Source of the DNA: Coemansia sp. RSA 487
Taxonomy: Eukaryota > Kickxellomycota > Kickxellomycetes > Kickxellales > Kickxellaceae
Length of the DNA stretch: 64,000 bases
Assembly: GCA_027577595.1 (NCBI GenBank)
Contig: JANBRJ010000011.1
Location: 209,842 to 273,841 of the forward strand
Direction: 5' to 3'
Of the stretch, positions 29,390 to 39,192 are shown one piece after another. The notes under the pieces are model-generated. The model was not told the origin of the DNA and did not search any database. It saw only the letters and a program-made list of their open reading frames with translations. How positions within the stretch are numbered: the first letter of the stretch is position 1; every line of letters begins with the position of its first letter. Position numbers and translations under genes: made by a program.

Positions 29390-31340
29390 TTAGATGAAGG
29401 ACTTGGTAAAGTCAGCAGTGATTTCACGGAGCTTCTTCTCGGTGGCCTCGTCGATCTGACCCTTGGAGCTGATGGACTGGAGGATGTCGCTGTGGTTGGA
29501 GCGGACGAAGGGAAGGAACTTTTGCTCGAACTCGACGATGCGCGCGGTTGGCACCTTGTCAAGGAAGCCGTTGACACCGGCAAAGATGATGACGACCTGG
29601 TCCTCGACGGCCAGAGGCGAGTACTGAGGCTGTTTAAGCATCTCAGTGAGACGGGCACCACGGTTCAGCAGGAACTGGGTCGAGGCATCGAGATCGGAAC
29701 CGAACTGGGCAAAGGCAGCAACTTCACGGTACTGGGCAAGGAAGAGCTTGAGCGAACCAGCAACCTGCTTCATGGCCTTGGTCTGGGCAGCCGAACCGAC
29801 ACGGGACACAGAGATACCGACGTTAATGGCAGGGCGCACACCCTTGAAGAACAGCTCGGCCTCAAGGAACACCTGTCCGTCAGTAATCGAAATGACGTTT
29901 GTAGGAATGTAGGCAGACACATCACCACCCTGGGTTTCAATGATGGGCAGGGCAGTCAGCGAGCCAGAGCCAAAGTCCTTGTTCATCTTGGCAGCGCGCT
30001 CGAGCAGACGTGAGTGAAGGTAGAAGACATCACCAGGGTATGCCTCACGACCAGGGGGACGACGCAGCAGAAGCGACATCTGACGGTAGGCAACGGCCTG
30101 CTTGGACAGATCGTCGTAGATGATCAGGGCGTGCTTGCCGTTGTCACGGAAGTACTCACCCATGGCGCAGCCAGAGTAAGGAGCCAGGTACTGCAGAGGA
30201 GCAGCCTCAGATGCGGTGGCAGCAACAACAACAGAGTACTTCAGGGCGTCGTTCTCCTCGAGGGTCTGGACGAACTGAGCAACAGTAGAGCGCTTCTGAC
30301 CGATGGCGACGTAGACACAGTAGAGCTTCTTGGTCTCATCGTTGCCATCATTCCAGCGCTTCTGGTTGAGGATGGTGTCAAGCGTGACCGAGGTCTTACC
30401 GGTCTGACGATCACCAATGATCAGCTCACGCTGGCCACGACCAATAGGAAGCATAGAGTCGATCGACTTGGTTCCGGTCTGCATGGGCTCGTGAACGGAC
30501 TGACGGGGGATGATGCCGGGCGCCTTGACCATAGCACGGGAGCGCTGGCTGGTCTTGATGGGGCCCTTGCCATCGATGGGGTTTCCAAGAGCATCGACAA
30601 CACGACCGAGCAGAGCCTGGCCGACGGGGACGTCGACAATGGAGCCGGTACGCTTGACAGTGTCGCCCTCCTTGATCAGACGATCGTTACCAAAGACGAC
30701 AATACCGACGTTGTCAGCCTCGAGGTTAAGAGCCATACCCTGGACACCGCTCGAGAACTCCACCATCTCCTCGGCCTGGACGTTCTTCAGACCATAGACG
30801 CGAGCAATACCGTCACCGACAGACAGCACGCGGCCGGTCTCCTGGAGGTCGACCTTGTTGGTAGCGCCGAGGATGCGCTCCTCGAGGATCGAGGTAACCT
30901 CGGACGCGGCGGGCTTGGCGCCGGCCTTGGCGGGAACGGAGGTCGAGAGAGCACGGACTGCGGCAGGAGCAGCAGCACGGGTCTACATGGAGTTTGAACA
31001 ACACAACAAGACAAGTGTTCCGAAAGGAAAAAAGTTTAATCAAAATAGCTTTTACTAGATAAGCACAGGCGAGCCTCAGCTGAATTTGCGTTGCTTTTTT
31101 CTTATCAATCACTAGCAGATTTGCTTCGCGCAACAAGTTCAATCAGCATCGACTGCCGTTAGATTCAGCTTCAGAGAGCGCAAAATAAAACGCAGGCAAT
31201 CCACACGGGGAAATGTAAACAAGGGCTGGTCCAAATCAAGTGTAGAATCTCTCGACAGCCAACACAAATTGAATACGTACCATGGCGCGGGCAACAGGCA
31301 CGCGGGTCGCAGAGGCGAGACGAGACACGTTCTTCAACAT
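29390..31340 (-). CDS. ATP1: Mitochondrial F1 ATP synthase subunit alpha
   Basis: F1-ATPase alpha subunit of oxidative phosphorylation, 550 residues from two exons: 31340-31281 and 30982-29390. Exon 1 codes just 20 residues ([20 protein letters not shown]), a mitochondrial presequence. The 298-base intron (GTACGT donor, ATGTAG acceptor) falls between codons. The mature part shows [25 protein letters not shown], Walker [11 protein letters not shown], the [11 protein letters not shown] region and [18 protein letters not shown], ending KSFI. This is the standard length and motif set. Codon use is strongly biased toward C-ending codons, which explains long antisense open frames here and fits high expression. 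Confidence 0.96.
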
Positions 31341-31872
31341 TGTGATAAATTGGCAAACTATAATATGTGCCTATAAAAATACTAGTCCAAAAACTGTGAA
31401 GAAAAGGGAAGGAGCAAAGTGAAGAAAAGAGCAAAAACGATAGATACAGCAGAGCGGAATGGTTTCAAGAAGAGTGCTTTCCTTGCTGCGATAACGAAAA
31501 CCGCCTGCATTGAGCCGCTGTTTTCCAGCTTTTTCCTTAAGCTCTGACCAATTTTCTTTATCAGCAAAAGCAGTCAAATTTTTTGAGAAAAAAAAGCCGC
31601 ATGGAAAACTGCACACATTCCAGCCAACAGAATCAAGGCATCAGACCCACGAGCTGCGAGCTGCGAACCGCAAACAAAGCAAAATGGCTTGATTATATGC
31701 TGATTTGACTTGATTGTAGATAGAGATGATCAAGAATGAGTTGGATAATCAGCCTGCTGCTTTTTTGCAAAGCCATCTTTTTCTGGATTTGTTTTTTATC
31801 TGTTTTGCAAATTTCAACTGCAATTTGCTTCACTCGATTGACTTGGTATCTTTTAGTATATTATTAACGGAA
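31341..31872. other. Divergent promoter region, ATP1 / bL21m
   Basis: About 530 bases between the ATP1 and bL21m starts. An in-frame ATG at 31726 precedes bL21m, but its leader does not resemble a presequence, so I treat the region as spacer and 5' UTR. Confidence 0.4.
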
Positions 31873-32373
31873 ATGTCGTTTACAGCAATCTCACGCTCAC
31901 TCCTTGGGTGCAGGACCAAATCTCTCAGTGTCACAGAAGGACGTCGATTCATGTCACAAATGCAGACCCCCGCGACAAGCACGCCAATCAAGTGGTCTGC
32001 AAGCACTACAGAACTTGTTTCTCGGCTGCGCGACCAGCAAAAGTACTACGCAACAGTGGTTGTCAAAGGGCGCCCGTTCACTGTGACGCAAAACGACATT
32101 ATCATCATGGACCGCATCAAAGATCTCGAGCTAGGCGACTTGCTATCGCTGACGCAGATCACTGAGCTTGGATCGCGCGACTACACAATCAAGGGCCAGC
32201 CTTTTGTCGACCCGAGCCTTTTCAATATTAAAGCAACTGTCATTGAGCATCCAGACGGCAAACTTTTCACTGTTACGAAAAAGAAGCGGCGCACAGCGCA
32301 TCAAAAGGTGACCTACCACCGGAACCATTACACGATGCTACGGGTTTCTTCGATAAATGTCACAAAGATCTGA
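31873..32373 (+). CDS. Mitochondrial large-subunit ribosomal protein bL21m
   Basis: A 166-residue bL21 family protein of the mitochondrial 54S subunit (yeast Mrpl49). The first ~35 residues (MSFTAISRSLLGCRTKSLSV, then GRRFMS) form a basic presequence. The L21 fold follows: YYATVVVKGRPFTVTQNDIII, then RDYTIKGQPFVDPSLFNIKATVIEH. The closing KKKRRTAHQKVTYHRNHYTML matches the C-terminal L21 signature 'KRRK....K..GHRQ..T...I'. The ATG at 31873 gives the presequence; an earlier in-frame ATG at 31726 is less likely. Its neighbours on the right are the duplicated tRNA-His cassette. Confidence 0.87.
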   Translation: MSFTAISRSLLGCRTKSLSVTEGRRFMSQMQTPATSTPIKWSASTTELVSRLRDQQKYYATVVVKGRPFTVTQNDIIIMDRIKDLELGDLLSLTQITELGSRDYTIKGQPFVDPSLFNIKATVIEHPDGKLFTVTKKKRRTAHQKVTYHRNHYTMLRVSSINVTKI

Positions 32374-32491
32374 GTAGTAATATCAGTTAGCTATTCAAAT
32401 TTCAAAATAAAAATACAGTCTAATGAAGGAGCTTGCCACTCGCCATTGACAAATAAAAACATCGGTAAAGTACAAAAAATAAGGAAAAAGT

Positions 32492-32562
32492 GCTGTCACC
32501 TGGAATCGAACCAGGGTCGCCACGGCCACAACGTGGAGTACTAACCACTATACTATGACAGC
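32492..32562 (-). tRNA. tRNA-His (GTG), copy B
   Basis: Identical 71-base cloverleaf to the copy at 12850-12920: acceptor GCTGTCA/TGACAGC, anticodon loop TTGTGGC, T loop TTCGATT, no intron, no CCA. Flanked by the same downstream T-run. Confidence 0.95.
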
Positions 32563-32822
32563 TTCGCTATTCTGGCTTGGGCTTTTAACCCAAATCATAA
32601 CTCTAGATTCGGGAGAAAATGTTAATATAAAGCTCTCTTTGCACAGTCGCTATTATTGTGTTCTCCAAACTTGAGCAGTAGCCGTTTTGCCTTTGCTTTG
32701 TCTTTGTTTCAGATGCCTATTTTTAAAATTAACCGTGTTTGGTTGACGTGTCTATCGTATACCTATCTAAATGTATTTCTTATTTTGTATACAGTGGAAT
32801 TACTAAAAAGAATAGAGAGGTG

Positions 32823-33488
32823 CTACCATTGATCCTGCTGTGGAGAAAGAGGCACAATTGCTGACCCTCTTCTGCCATGTCCTTTCTTGCGTCTGGTAAT
32901 TTGAGATGCAGAGTAAGCATCTCCTAGTTTCATTAGCGGATGCGAAACCACCACCCACTGCTTGCCGAGTATTTTTGCTCTTCCAGTGCGACGACCATCG
33001 GTATGTCTCACAAAGCCATAGTCTGCGATTCCCTTGGCAATAATGCTGTCGCTTCTAGCCGTGTGCCCGTGTGCCTGCATAGCCGCAAGAAGCTTCTGCG
33101 GGTCAGAGTACCGGATAGCGTTTCCTTCGCGGTTCCACATGACCCAATCGCTGTTTGCCGGATCGCTTGCAATGCGGTGAAGGCTAAATGGAAATACTGC
33201 CTTTTTATCCATTCCACTCGGCTCCGACAACCCCCTTCCAAAGAGTGCTTTGTCGCTGGTGTCACTACCTGCCAGGAACAAATCCGACTGAGCAACTGAC
33301 GGAACCATGTCAGACATTCCGAGAAGAGGCAGCTGCGATTTCGGCTGGAGCTGAGTAGACGATGAGAGAGAAGGAAGCGATTCCAAAAGGGTTTTAGGCG
33401 CTTCGTTAAAGCATTGCTGGTTCTGGTTCATGTCTGGCGACTGCAGCAAAAGGCTTAGAAAATCAAAGTCAACAGAAAAAGTGGACAT
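32823..33488 (-). CDS. Divergent HSF-type DNA-binding protein, copy B
   Basis: A 221-residue near-identical copy of the protein at 13181-13846, differing at residue 76 (Asp instead of Asn). The HSF-like winged helix is at 98-190. It again lacks the SFVRQLN recognition signature and any oligomerisation region, and has the same basic tail. Both copies are intact open frames, and the single coding change in 666 bases suggests recent duplication or gene conversion. Upstream sequence is also duplicated for about 930 bases, so promoter control is probably shared. Confidence 0.6.
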   Translation of the reverse strand: MSTFSVDFDFLSLLLQSPDMNQNQQCFNEAPKTLLESLPSLSSSTQLQPKSQLPLLGMSDMVPSVAQSDLFLAGSDTSDKALFGRGLSEPSGMDKKAVFPFSLHRIASDPANSDWVMWNREGNAIRYSDPQKLLAAMQAHGHTARSDSIIAKGIADYGFVRHTDGRRTGRAKILGKQWVVVSHPLMKLGDAYSASQITRRKKGHGRRGSAIVPLSPQQDQW

Positions 33489-34486
33489 TGTCGCGAGAAT
33501 TCCAAAGGCAAGAATAAGAATGCTGGCTGGTATTTTGACAGACGAGCGTGGATTGAGAAAGAAATACAGTCATGTTTTATACGTGAGCCATTCACCAGAC
33601 CGTTTTATTCTGGCGCTTGAATGAGCATCTCTGGGCACCGTGTAAGGAGTACCATTCAGGAACAAGCTCTTATTTTGTTCAAGAAAGCGGTTGATCTTGG
33701 CGCTGGTCTTGAACAAAGCGTTTGATTTGCAGTGGCCCCGATCCTTCCAAGTCTGGCGTATTCCGAGCTCTGGGTGCAAAAGCGCGTCGCTTGCTACATA
33801 CCGCGAACCCGCCAGGCATGCTGGCCGGCTCTTAAAGAGCGTAGCTGATTCGTTTTTGGACCCTTTAATTTACGCATGCTGTTCCATTGTTAGAATCGTT
33901 TCTGAGGCTGGACCATTGTCCCTGTATAAAAGCAAGTGGCCCAGAAACCTGAAAACCTGTTTATCGTCGTCCTCCTGAGCCGTGGAACAAACAGTTTTCT
34001 TGAAACAAGGAACAATGTGTTTTGTGACCCATGGAAAGCGCGTCGTTTTGCTTTAGACGCACATGCTTGTCGCTCCTTGTTTTGCAAAGTACCGAAAACA
34101 CATGTAGTGCTGTGTTCTAGGCGGAAAATATTGGAAAGCTACTACTTTTTCACATGGACACTGCAAACATGCATCGCTCATCTTCTGCTTAGAGCCTTCT
34201 GTGGGCTTGTAATGTATTCTCCAACTTTTTTATCTTTGCCTGAAAGATACGCGTTATTTGATATAGTATCAATTCCAAAAACCTTGGTACATGTTGGATA
34301 AGAGACATAAAATATTGAAACGCTTACTCGCCAACATTTGCCATTTATGGAAAGCGTCATTTACCTGATCCGGAAGATAGTTATTGGGTGGTGTATCCAA
34401 CAGACCTCTTGCAAATATAAAGTTCAGAAAAATATATAATTTGGCAAATATGGAATAAAAAAATTGGATAAAAATAAAGGAAAGGC
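33489..34486. other. Spacer upstream of HSF-like copy B
   Basis: About 1 kb, nearly all inside the duplicated cassette. It preserves the plus-facing TATAAAAG (33925-33932) and the 69-codon minus-strand open frame seen in copy A. No recognisable gene. Confidence 0.4.
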
Positions 34487-35257
34487 CTAGTTTGTGTAAG
34501 CAAGCACCATGTACTTGTCAACAGACTTTTCTTTGTGGCCATAGGCGAACGACATTCCATGTTTGATATGTGCACCGCACTTTCCCAACTGCTGAGAACC
34601 GTCGTACAAGGTCTTTGCAATGAAGAGCGGCTCGCCGCTTTCTTCGTATCCACCCTCAACTGGGGTAAAACCTTGTACAACAAGTGAGTTCTCCTGCTCA
34701 ACCCACTTTAGATTGTTAGCGCTGCCGCAGAGAACTTGGTATTCGTTAAGATTAACTTCCTTGTGGCCAAACCCGATGCTGCATCCACCTCCTTGGATAT
34801 GCTCGCCGGCTTTGCCCGGGTGCAAACCACCCTTGTACATGGCACGGGCAACAAACAGGGGTTTTCCATCCTTCTCTACGCCGCCTTGCACAGCGTTTGG
34901 CGGTATTTGGTTGTTTTTTGTAGTAACCCATTGGAATCCACGGCTCGAGTTGGCATTTCCTCGCATGTTCTGCTGTCCATGGTTCCCACTAGAACCAGAG
35001 GGGCCATATCCTCCCGCACGGCCGCCTGGAGCACCAGCTCCGTAGCCTTGAGGGGCACCACCGGGAGCAGGGCCGCCATAGCCTTGTGGAGGGCCACCAG
35101 AAGATCCGCCATAGCCTTGAGGGCGACCCCCAGGGGCAGGGCCACCGTAGCCTTGTGGAGGGCCACCAGGAGCACCACCATGACTTCCACTCTGGCCATA
35201 GTTGGGAGGTTGTCCGCGACCCGGACCACCCGCTCCTTGAGGATTTCCAGACATCAT
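34487..35257 (-). CDS. DM9-repeat (DUF3421) protein 2 with PQGYGG repeats
   Basis: A 256-residue paralog of the DM9 protein at 23535-24248. The DM9 part, about residues 110-256, reads WVTTKNNQIPPNAVQGG, PLFVARAMYKGGLHPGKAG, IGFGHKEVNLNEYQVLCG, PLFIAKTLYDGSQQLGKCG and FAYGHKE. The N-terminal half is Gly/Pro/Gln/Tyr-rich with four imperfect 11-12-residue repeats of the form GGPPQGYGGPAP. This composition is common in annexin-like or prion-like disordered regions. No signal peptide is visible. Two consecutive ATGs (35257 and 35254) open the frame. The stop lies about 60 bases from the end of cassette copy B. Confidence 0.85.
   Translation of the reverse strand: MMSGNPQGAGGPGRGQPPNYGQSGSHGGAPGGPPQGYGGPAPGGRPQGYGGSSGGPPQGYGGPAPGGAPQGYGAGAPGGRAGGYGPSGSSGNHGQQNMRGNANSSRGFQWVTTKNNQIPPNAVQGGVEKDGKPLFVARAMYKGGLHPGKAGEHIQGGGCSIGFGHKEVNLNEYQVLCGSANNLKWVEQENSLVVQGFTPVEGGYEESGEPLFIAKTLYDGSQQLGKCGAHIKHGMSFAYGHKEKSVDKYMVLAYTN
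35030..35180 (-). repeat. Tandem repeat coding GG(P/R/A)PQGYGG
   Basis: Four imperfect tandem units of 33-36 bases within the N-terminal half of DM9 protein 2, each coding an 11-12-residue Gly/Pro block centred on PQGYG. The DNA units differ at third positions, so the repeat is not brand new. Confidence 0.75.
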
Positions 35258-35698
35258 GATTGAAGTATTTGTAAAGATCAGCGAGAAAAATAAAACAAAA
35301 GCCAAATAAAGCTAATTGATAAGAACGTAAAGAGGTTTGCTTTTGCAACATTTCTCTCACCACACTTATATACTCTGCCTCATGCTTTCCTCAAGATATA
35401 TTTTTCTGTTGGCTCTTGCTCTCCTTGGCCCTCGCCCTAGTCCCGTCAACGGCTTAAAAGACAAAGGGACATTCAAGTATGATGGAAACAATGACAGATT
35501 TTGACCAAATCGAAGCGAATCCTTTATATGTACGTCACACTGACATTTTATTATGCTCGTTTGTGGTGAATAATCAAAATTTTGGAATAATGCTCACACG
35601 CGGAAAACAACAGTGCTGGATGAAAGAGAGAAAGTCACCTTGGTACACTTGTTCTAGAGATAGAAAGCTAGAGACAAGCAATGCCAAGAAATAGCAAA
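35258..35698. other. Spacer upstream of DM9 protein 2
   Basis: About 440 bases between the DM9 protein 2 start and the bL27m stop, both minus-strand. No gene recognised. Confidence 0.4.
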
Positions 35699-36160
35699 TC
35701 ACTCGTTTGCTGCACGGTACGCTCTCCACTTCTCCTCCTGTTCCCTGGAAACCCTGTTTATGTCGACCATAAAGAAACCTCTCACACGCTTCTCGTAGGG
35801 GCTTCTTGGGAACGCATTATCCTCCTTTTCCAGCGCCACCGCAATGTGCCGCCTCCCTTCCTTGATCCGTGAATCTGTATACACCTTAACGTACCCCGGC
35901 TGCAGCGCAAAGAGCGTGTGATCTTTCCCCATGCCCACGTTCTCTCCTGGGTGGAATTTGGTTCCTCGTTGCCGCACAATAATATTTCCAGGAACCACAA
36001 ACTCGTTTTGCTGCTTCTTTATTCCAAGTCGCCGACCAATCGAATCACGACCATTTCGCGAAGAGCCTCCACTCTTTTTTGTTGCAAAACGCAGTTGCTG
36101 GTATACAAGCGAGTTTTGGCTTTGGAAACCAGGGGTCTGAGTAAAGATATTACGGAACAT
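35699..36160 (-). CDS. Mitochondrial large-subunit ribosomal protein bL27m
   Basis: A 153-residue bL27 family protein of the mitochondrial ribosome. After a short presequence ([15 protein letters not shown]) it shows the conserved L27 core [49 protein letters not shown] and [16 protein letters not shown]. In bacteria the residues just after the L27 N-terminus reach the peptidyl-transferase centre. Here ATKKSGGSS plays that part after presequence removal. The C-terminal ~60 residues are a mitochondrial extension. The start at 36160 is the ATG next to the presequence. Divergent from RAD1, 381 bases away. Confidence 0.93.
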   Translation of the reverse strand: MFRNIFTQTPGFQSQNSLVYQQLRFATKKSGGSSRNGRDSIGRRLGIKKQQNEFVVPGNIIVRQRGTKFHPGENVGMGKDHTLFALQPGYVKVYTDSRIKEGRRHIAVALEKEDNAFPRSPYEKRVRGFFMVDINRVSREQEEKWRAYRAANE

Positions 36161-36541
36161 TTTGGTTTCCTCCAAATCAGCGCCGGCACAATGCGAATAA
36201 AAACTGCAACCCTGCTCTATAAAAAATATTGTAAGAATATAAAAATTAACCAGGTAATTGAGCCAAAAAAGAAAAGCTTGAAAATTGACAGTTGGATTCC
36301 AGTTAAGGCTGATAAAAGAATGCTCTATCATATCGTCTTGATCCTGATCAGCAGATTTCATTAGTCTAACATTGTCTTTTTTATTGGTTCTCCATTGATG
36401 CTGCGCAATAATTATCTGCTGTTGCTTTCTTTCTTTCGTTTACTTTGTCATATTTTTCACTACTATTGTACTAATTGCTTTTCTGTATTATCGACCAAAC
36501 CACATTGCTGATTTTTTTACATTCAGAACAAGACACACGAT
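36161..36541. other. Divergent promoter region, bL27m / RAD1
   Basis: About 380 bases, AT- and T-rich, between two divergent ATGs. No gene seen. Confidence 0.4.
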
Positions 36542-37576
36542 ATGGATCTAAGAGAAGACACCAACACTGCCGAAGCAGCGGAACAGAGCGTGTTCACTGC
36601 AAAGTTAATCAACGTTCGTCCGCTAGTAAACATGCTAAAGACGATTGGGTTTCGACCGCGTGCAATTTGTACTATTAGTACAAGTGGCATTGTATTCACT
36701 GTCGAAGACGCACAGTGCATCGTTGCTCAAGCATATCTACGCCCTACGTTGTTTTCGATATTTGACTATAACACACAGCTAGCCAAAGAATTAAACATGG
36801 CACGGCTTGCCGAAATCGATTCTGAAGCGCATGGCGAGGAAGTTGAAGCAGCTAGCGAGATAACGCAGATATCCCTTCCTTTAGACAATCTGATCGAATG
36901 TCTATCGCTGTTCTACGGACCTTCGGGATCAAGTTCCTTGCCAGGGTTGAGTGGCAGCAATCAGGGTGGGATACAATCAACCACTGCCGCACTTGGGAAT
37001 CAAAACCCGCTTGATCTGCGAGGAGCCACAACCGCACATATAGCATTCAATGGCCCTGGGTCGGACTTTGAACTCGTGCTGGAAGAGCGTGGCACAATTT
37101 CCATGTGTCGTCTTGCGACATTTATCCCAGAGGTCCCTGTCGATCTTGAATTTTCTAAATTTCCAACCATCCAGCAGCTTATTATTCGTTCAGAGTGGCT
37201 GCGTGATGCATTCAATGAGCTTGATCCGACAAGCGATGCTGTTACGTTATCCATATCTTCCACAGCTCCCTACTTCCGCATATCGACAATAGGAAACAAC
37301 GGCAGCACAGACATGACGTACTCAAAGGATGAACAGATACTAGAGTCATTTTATTGCTACGAGGAACAAGAGAACAGGTACAAGCTCTCTCAGATCCTCA
37401 AGTGCAGACAGGCACTGGCAATGTCCGATAAAACGAAAATCAGAGTCAACCAGCGTGGTTTTCTTTCCTTCCAATTCATGATACCCACCGACGTGGATGT
37501 CTCGTTTGTAAACTTTGTATACGCACCGCTACTTCATGCGGATGAGCTGGGTGATGACACCATGCGTTATGCCTGA
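36542..37576 (+). CDS. Rad1-like subunit of the 9-1-1 checkpoint clamp
   Basis: A 344-residue Rad1/Rec1/Rad17 family protein. It is a PCNA-like member of the Rad9-Rad1-Hus1 clamp loaded at damaged DNA to activate the ATR pathway. Typical blocks are FTAKLINVRPLVNMLKTIGF, a GIVFTVEDAQCIVAQAYL segment and LFSIFDYN at the N-terminus. In the second half are FELVLEERGTISMCRLAT and FPTIQQLIIRSEWLRDAFNELD. The C-terminal QRGFLSFQFMIP followed by VSFVNFVYAPL matches the family. A Ser/Gly-rich insert of about 35 residues interrupts the domain near residue 130. The ATG is at 36542. Named by S. pombe/human usage, not the budding yeast RAD1 nuclease. Confidence 0.9.
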   Translation: MDLREDTNTAEAAEQSVFTAKLINVRPLVNMLKTIGFRPRAICTISTSGIVFTVEDAQCIVAQAYLRPTLFSIFDYNTQLAKELNMARLAEIDSEAHGEEVEAASEITQISLPLDNLIECLSLFYGPSGSSSLPGLSGSNQGGIQSTTAALGNQNPLDLRGATTAHIAFNGPGSDFELVLEERGTISMCRLATFIPEVPVDLEFSKFPTIQQLIIRSEWLRDAFNELDPTSDAVTLSISSTAPYFRISTIGNNGSTDMTYSKDEQILESFYCYEEQENRYKLSQILKCRQALAMSDKTKIRVNQRGFLSFQFMIPTDVDVSFVNFVYAPLLHADELGDDTMRYA

Positions 37577-37758
37577 ACAGCTTTTCAAAGGATATGTGTC
37601 ACGTGGAATGGTATAATGACAAAAGATTGAGAAAAGAAGCCAATTTATCCTTCATTTCTCGTATTTTTCACTCAATTCGTTAAAATATTATTTATTCTTA
37701 GTATGACTTTTTTTTAATCAAGCTATTTACTTTTTCTAATTTGCATTAGCTACAAGCG

Positions 37759-39192
37759 ATGGGCTATTCTCGTGTTGAGACTAACAAATTATCATTGACC
37801 GATTTGGATGCACTGCTAAAAAACTGTCGGCTTTCACTTCATATACCCGACAAACCTCCCGAGAATGCCTTGTTGTCAGCAGAAGACATATTATGGAATA
37901 TTCCGCTAAGACAGTTCCTATACCAGGGTGAACATGTCCAGGCGTTTGTAGTTGCTATAATTTCAAACACCGACCAGATTCGTTGGTCTTTGGCAGCAGA
38001 CATGAAGAGAAAAGACAGCCCTGTGCTCTCCAAAAGCGAGCTGGCTGTTGATGCTGGCGAAATCGAACAATTTTTTAACGGACTTGACCTTTGCGTCACT
38101 GCCCACCCAGCAAAAACGATCATCACAGCTGTAGACAGTAGTCAGGTGCAACGAAAGTTGCCTGGGCGTGATGCACCGACACAGCGGATTTCCAATGTTG
38201 CTTGTGATGCAGAATTTACGGCAAACATACGGCCTAGTCAGAAGAGCCAGAAATCGCTTTCGCTTATTAACAAAACAGACAACGGTTCATGGTGCAGCGC
38301 ATACCAATTCACGATCAATATGCCGTCTTTGCAGGATTACCAGGACCCGTCATTTGAAAATGCAATGCTATTTGAGATTCATGCCGTATGCGGAGAGCTT
38401 GGTGCTTCTTTGCAAGACAACGAGAGCAACGATGCCACCAAAGAGGTGGAGTATGGAGGTCGTCTGAGTGATAGATCTTCACATTTGGAGGAACTTTCTA
38501 TACGAGTATCATCCTGGATGTCTGCTAATTATGACGGCCCAAAAAATCCTGGCCAGTTCGAACAGCAAAAACGACGGAATAGCCTTGGATTGATAAATAC
38601 ATTGGCACTATCAAGACCCTATAAAATGATACAGGCGCTAGTACCCACACGACCAGTGCTAAATACCAGTGCGCGGGTCGTCTCTCTGCCTCCTAACTTT
38701 GGTACGGATGCAGCGCTTATTGAGGTGCGTGTTCAAAGCAACTCGACAGCTACACAGCCTCTTTCTCTACAAGCTGTGGAATTTATAACGTCGCATTGGC
38801 ATATACAGCGGATTGGACCACAACCAGAGAATTTGCCATTTATGTTGAGCGCTTATAGTTGCTACCAGATGGTGTTTCGTGCCAGCCCTCTGACGGATCC
38901 AGTCAAATCCGAGGCTCTTCATGGCCTCAATCTATTTAATATCGGAGGTTTGCACACCGATACCAATACAAAGAGCACCTCGTTAGCATCAGCGGCATTA
39001 AACAATGAATCAACATCGGTATCGGCAGAGAAATATGTGGAGAGATCACTGGATATCCGCTTCAGTGCTACAATAACGGATGAGAATGGGGAAAGTAGTG
39101 GTGAAGGCTTTGAAGTTGTTCATCGGGTATTTCCTCTACATACGCTCAGCAGAGACCAGTCACATGGGCATGAGAATGTGGCTGTGAAATGA
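37759..39192 (+). CDS. TRAPP-II subunit Trs65-like protein
   Basis: A 477-residue protein with beta-rich, Ig-like character in the second half. The part LSRPYKMIQALVPTRPVLNTSARVVSLPP ... ALIEVRVQSNSTA resembles the C-terminal domain of fungal Trs65, which contacts Trs120 and is needed for the TRAPP-II Golgi Rab GEF. No catalytic motif is expected or seen. The N-terminal ~200 residues contain no domain I can name. No signal peptide or membrane segment. TRAPPC13-like proteins have a similar Ig-like architecture and are the main alternative. Start ATG at 37759. Confidence 0.45.
   Translation: MGYSRVETNKLSLTDLDALLKNCRLSLHIPDKPPENALLSAEDILWNIPLRQFLYQGEHVQAFVVAIISNTDQIRWSLAADMKRKDSPVLSKSELAVDAGEIEQFFNGLDLCVTAHPAKTIITAVDSSQVQRKLPGRDAPTQRISNVACDAEFTANIRPSQKSQKSLSLINKTDNGSWCSAYQFTINMPSLQDYQDPSFENAMLFEIHAVCGELGASLQDNESNDATKEVEYGGRLSDRSSHLEELSIRVSSWMSANYDGPKNPGQFEQQKRRNSLGLINTLALSRPYKMIQALVPTRPVLNTSARVVSLPPNFGTDAALIEVRVQSNSTATQPLSLQAVEFITSHWHIQRIGPQPENLPFMLSAYSCYQMVFRASPLTDPVKSEALHGLNLFNIGGLHTDTNTKSTSLASAALNNESTSVSAEKYVERSLDIRFSATITDENGESSGEGFEVVHRVFPLHTLSRDQSHGHENVAVK

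Larger units (their letters stand above)
32484..34428 (-). repeat. Duplicated 1.95-kb cassette, copy B (tRNA-His + HSF-like gene)
   Basis: Second copy of the segment at 12842-14786, same orientation, offset 19642. The left boundary is at the tRNA 3' T-run, just downstream of bL21m. The right boundary is about 60 bases from the stop of DM9 protein 2. The sequence flanking each side is unrelated to copy A. Differences from copy A are all transitions by eye, including Asn-to-Asp at residue 76 of the HSF-like protein. Confidence 0.95.

Noticed and set aside
30014-30997. 327-codon plus-strand open frame opposite ATP1
   Set aside because: Explained by the extreme C/G-ending codon bias of ATP1; no homology on that strand.
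31726-31872. Earlier in-frame ATG of bL21m
   Set aside because: The extra 49 residues are hydrophobic and would bury the basic presequence; the 31873 ATG fits mitochondrial targeting.
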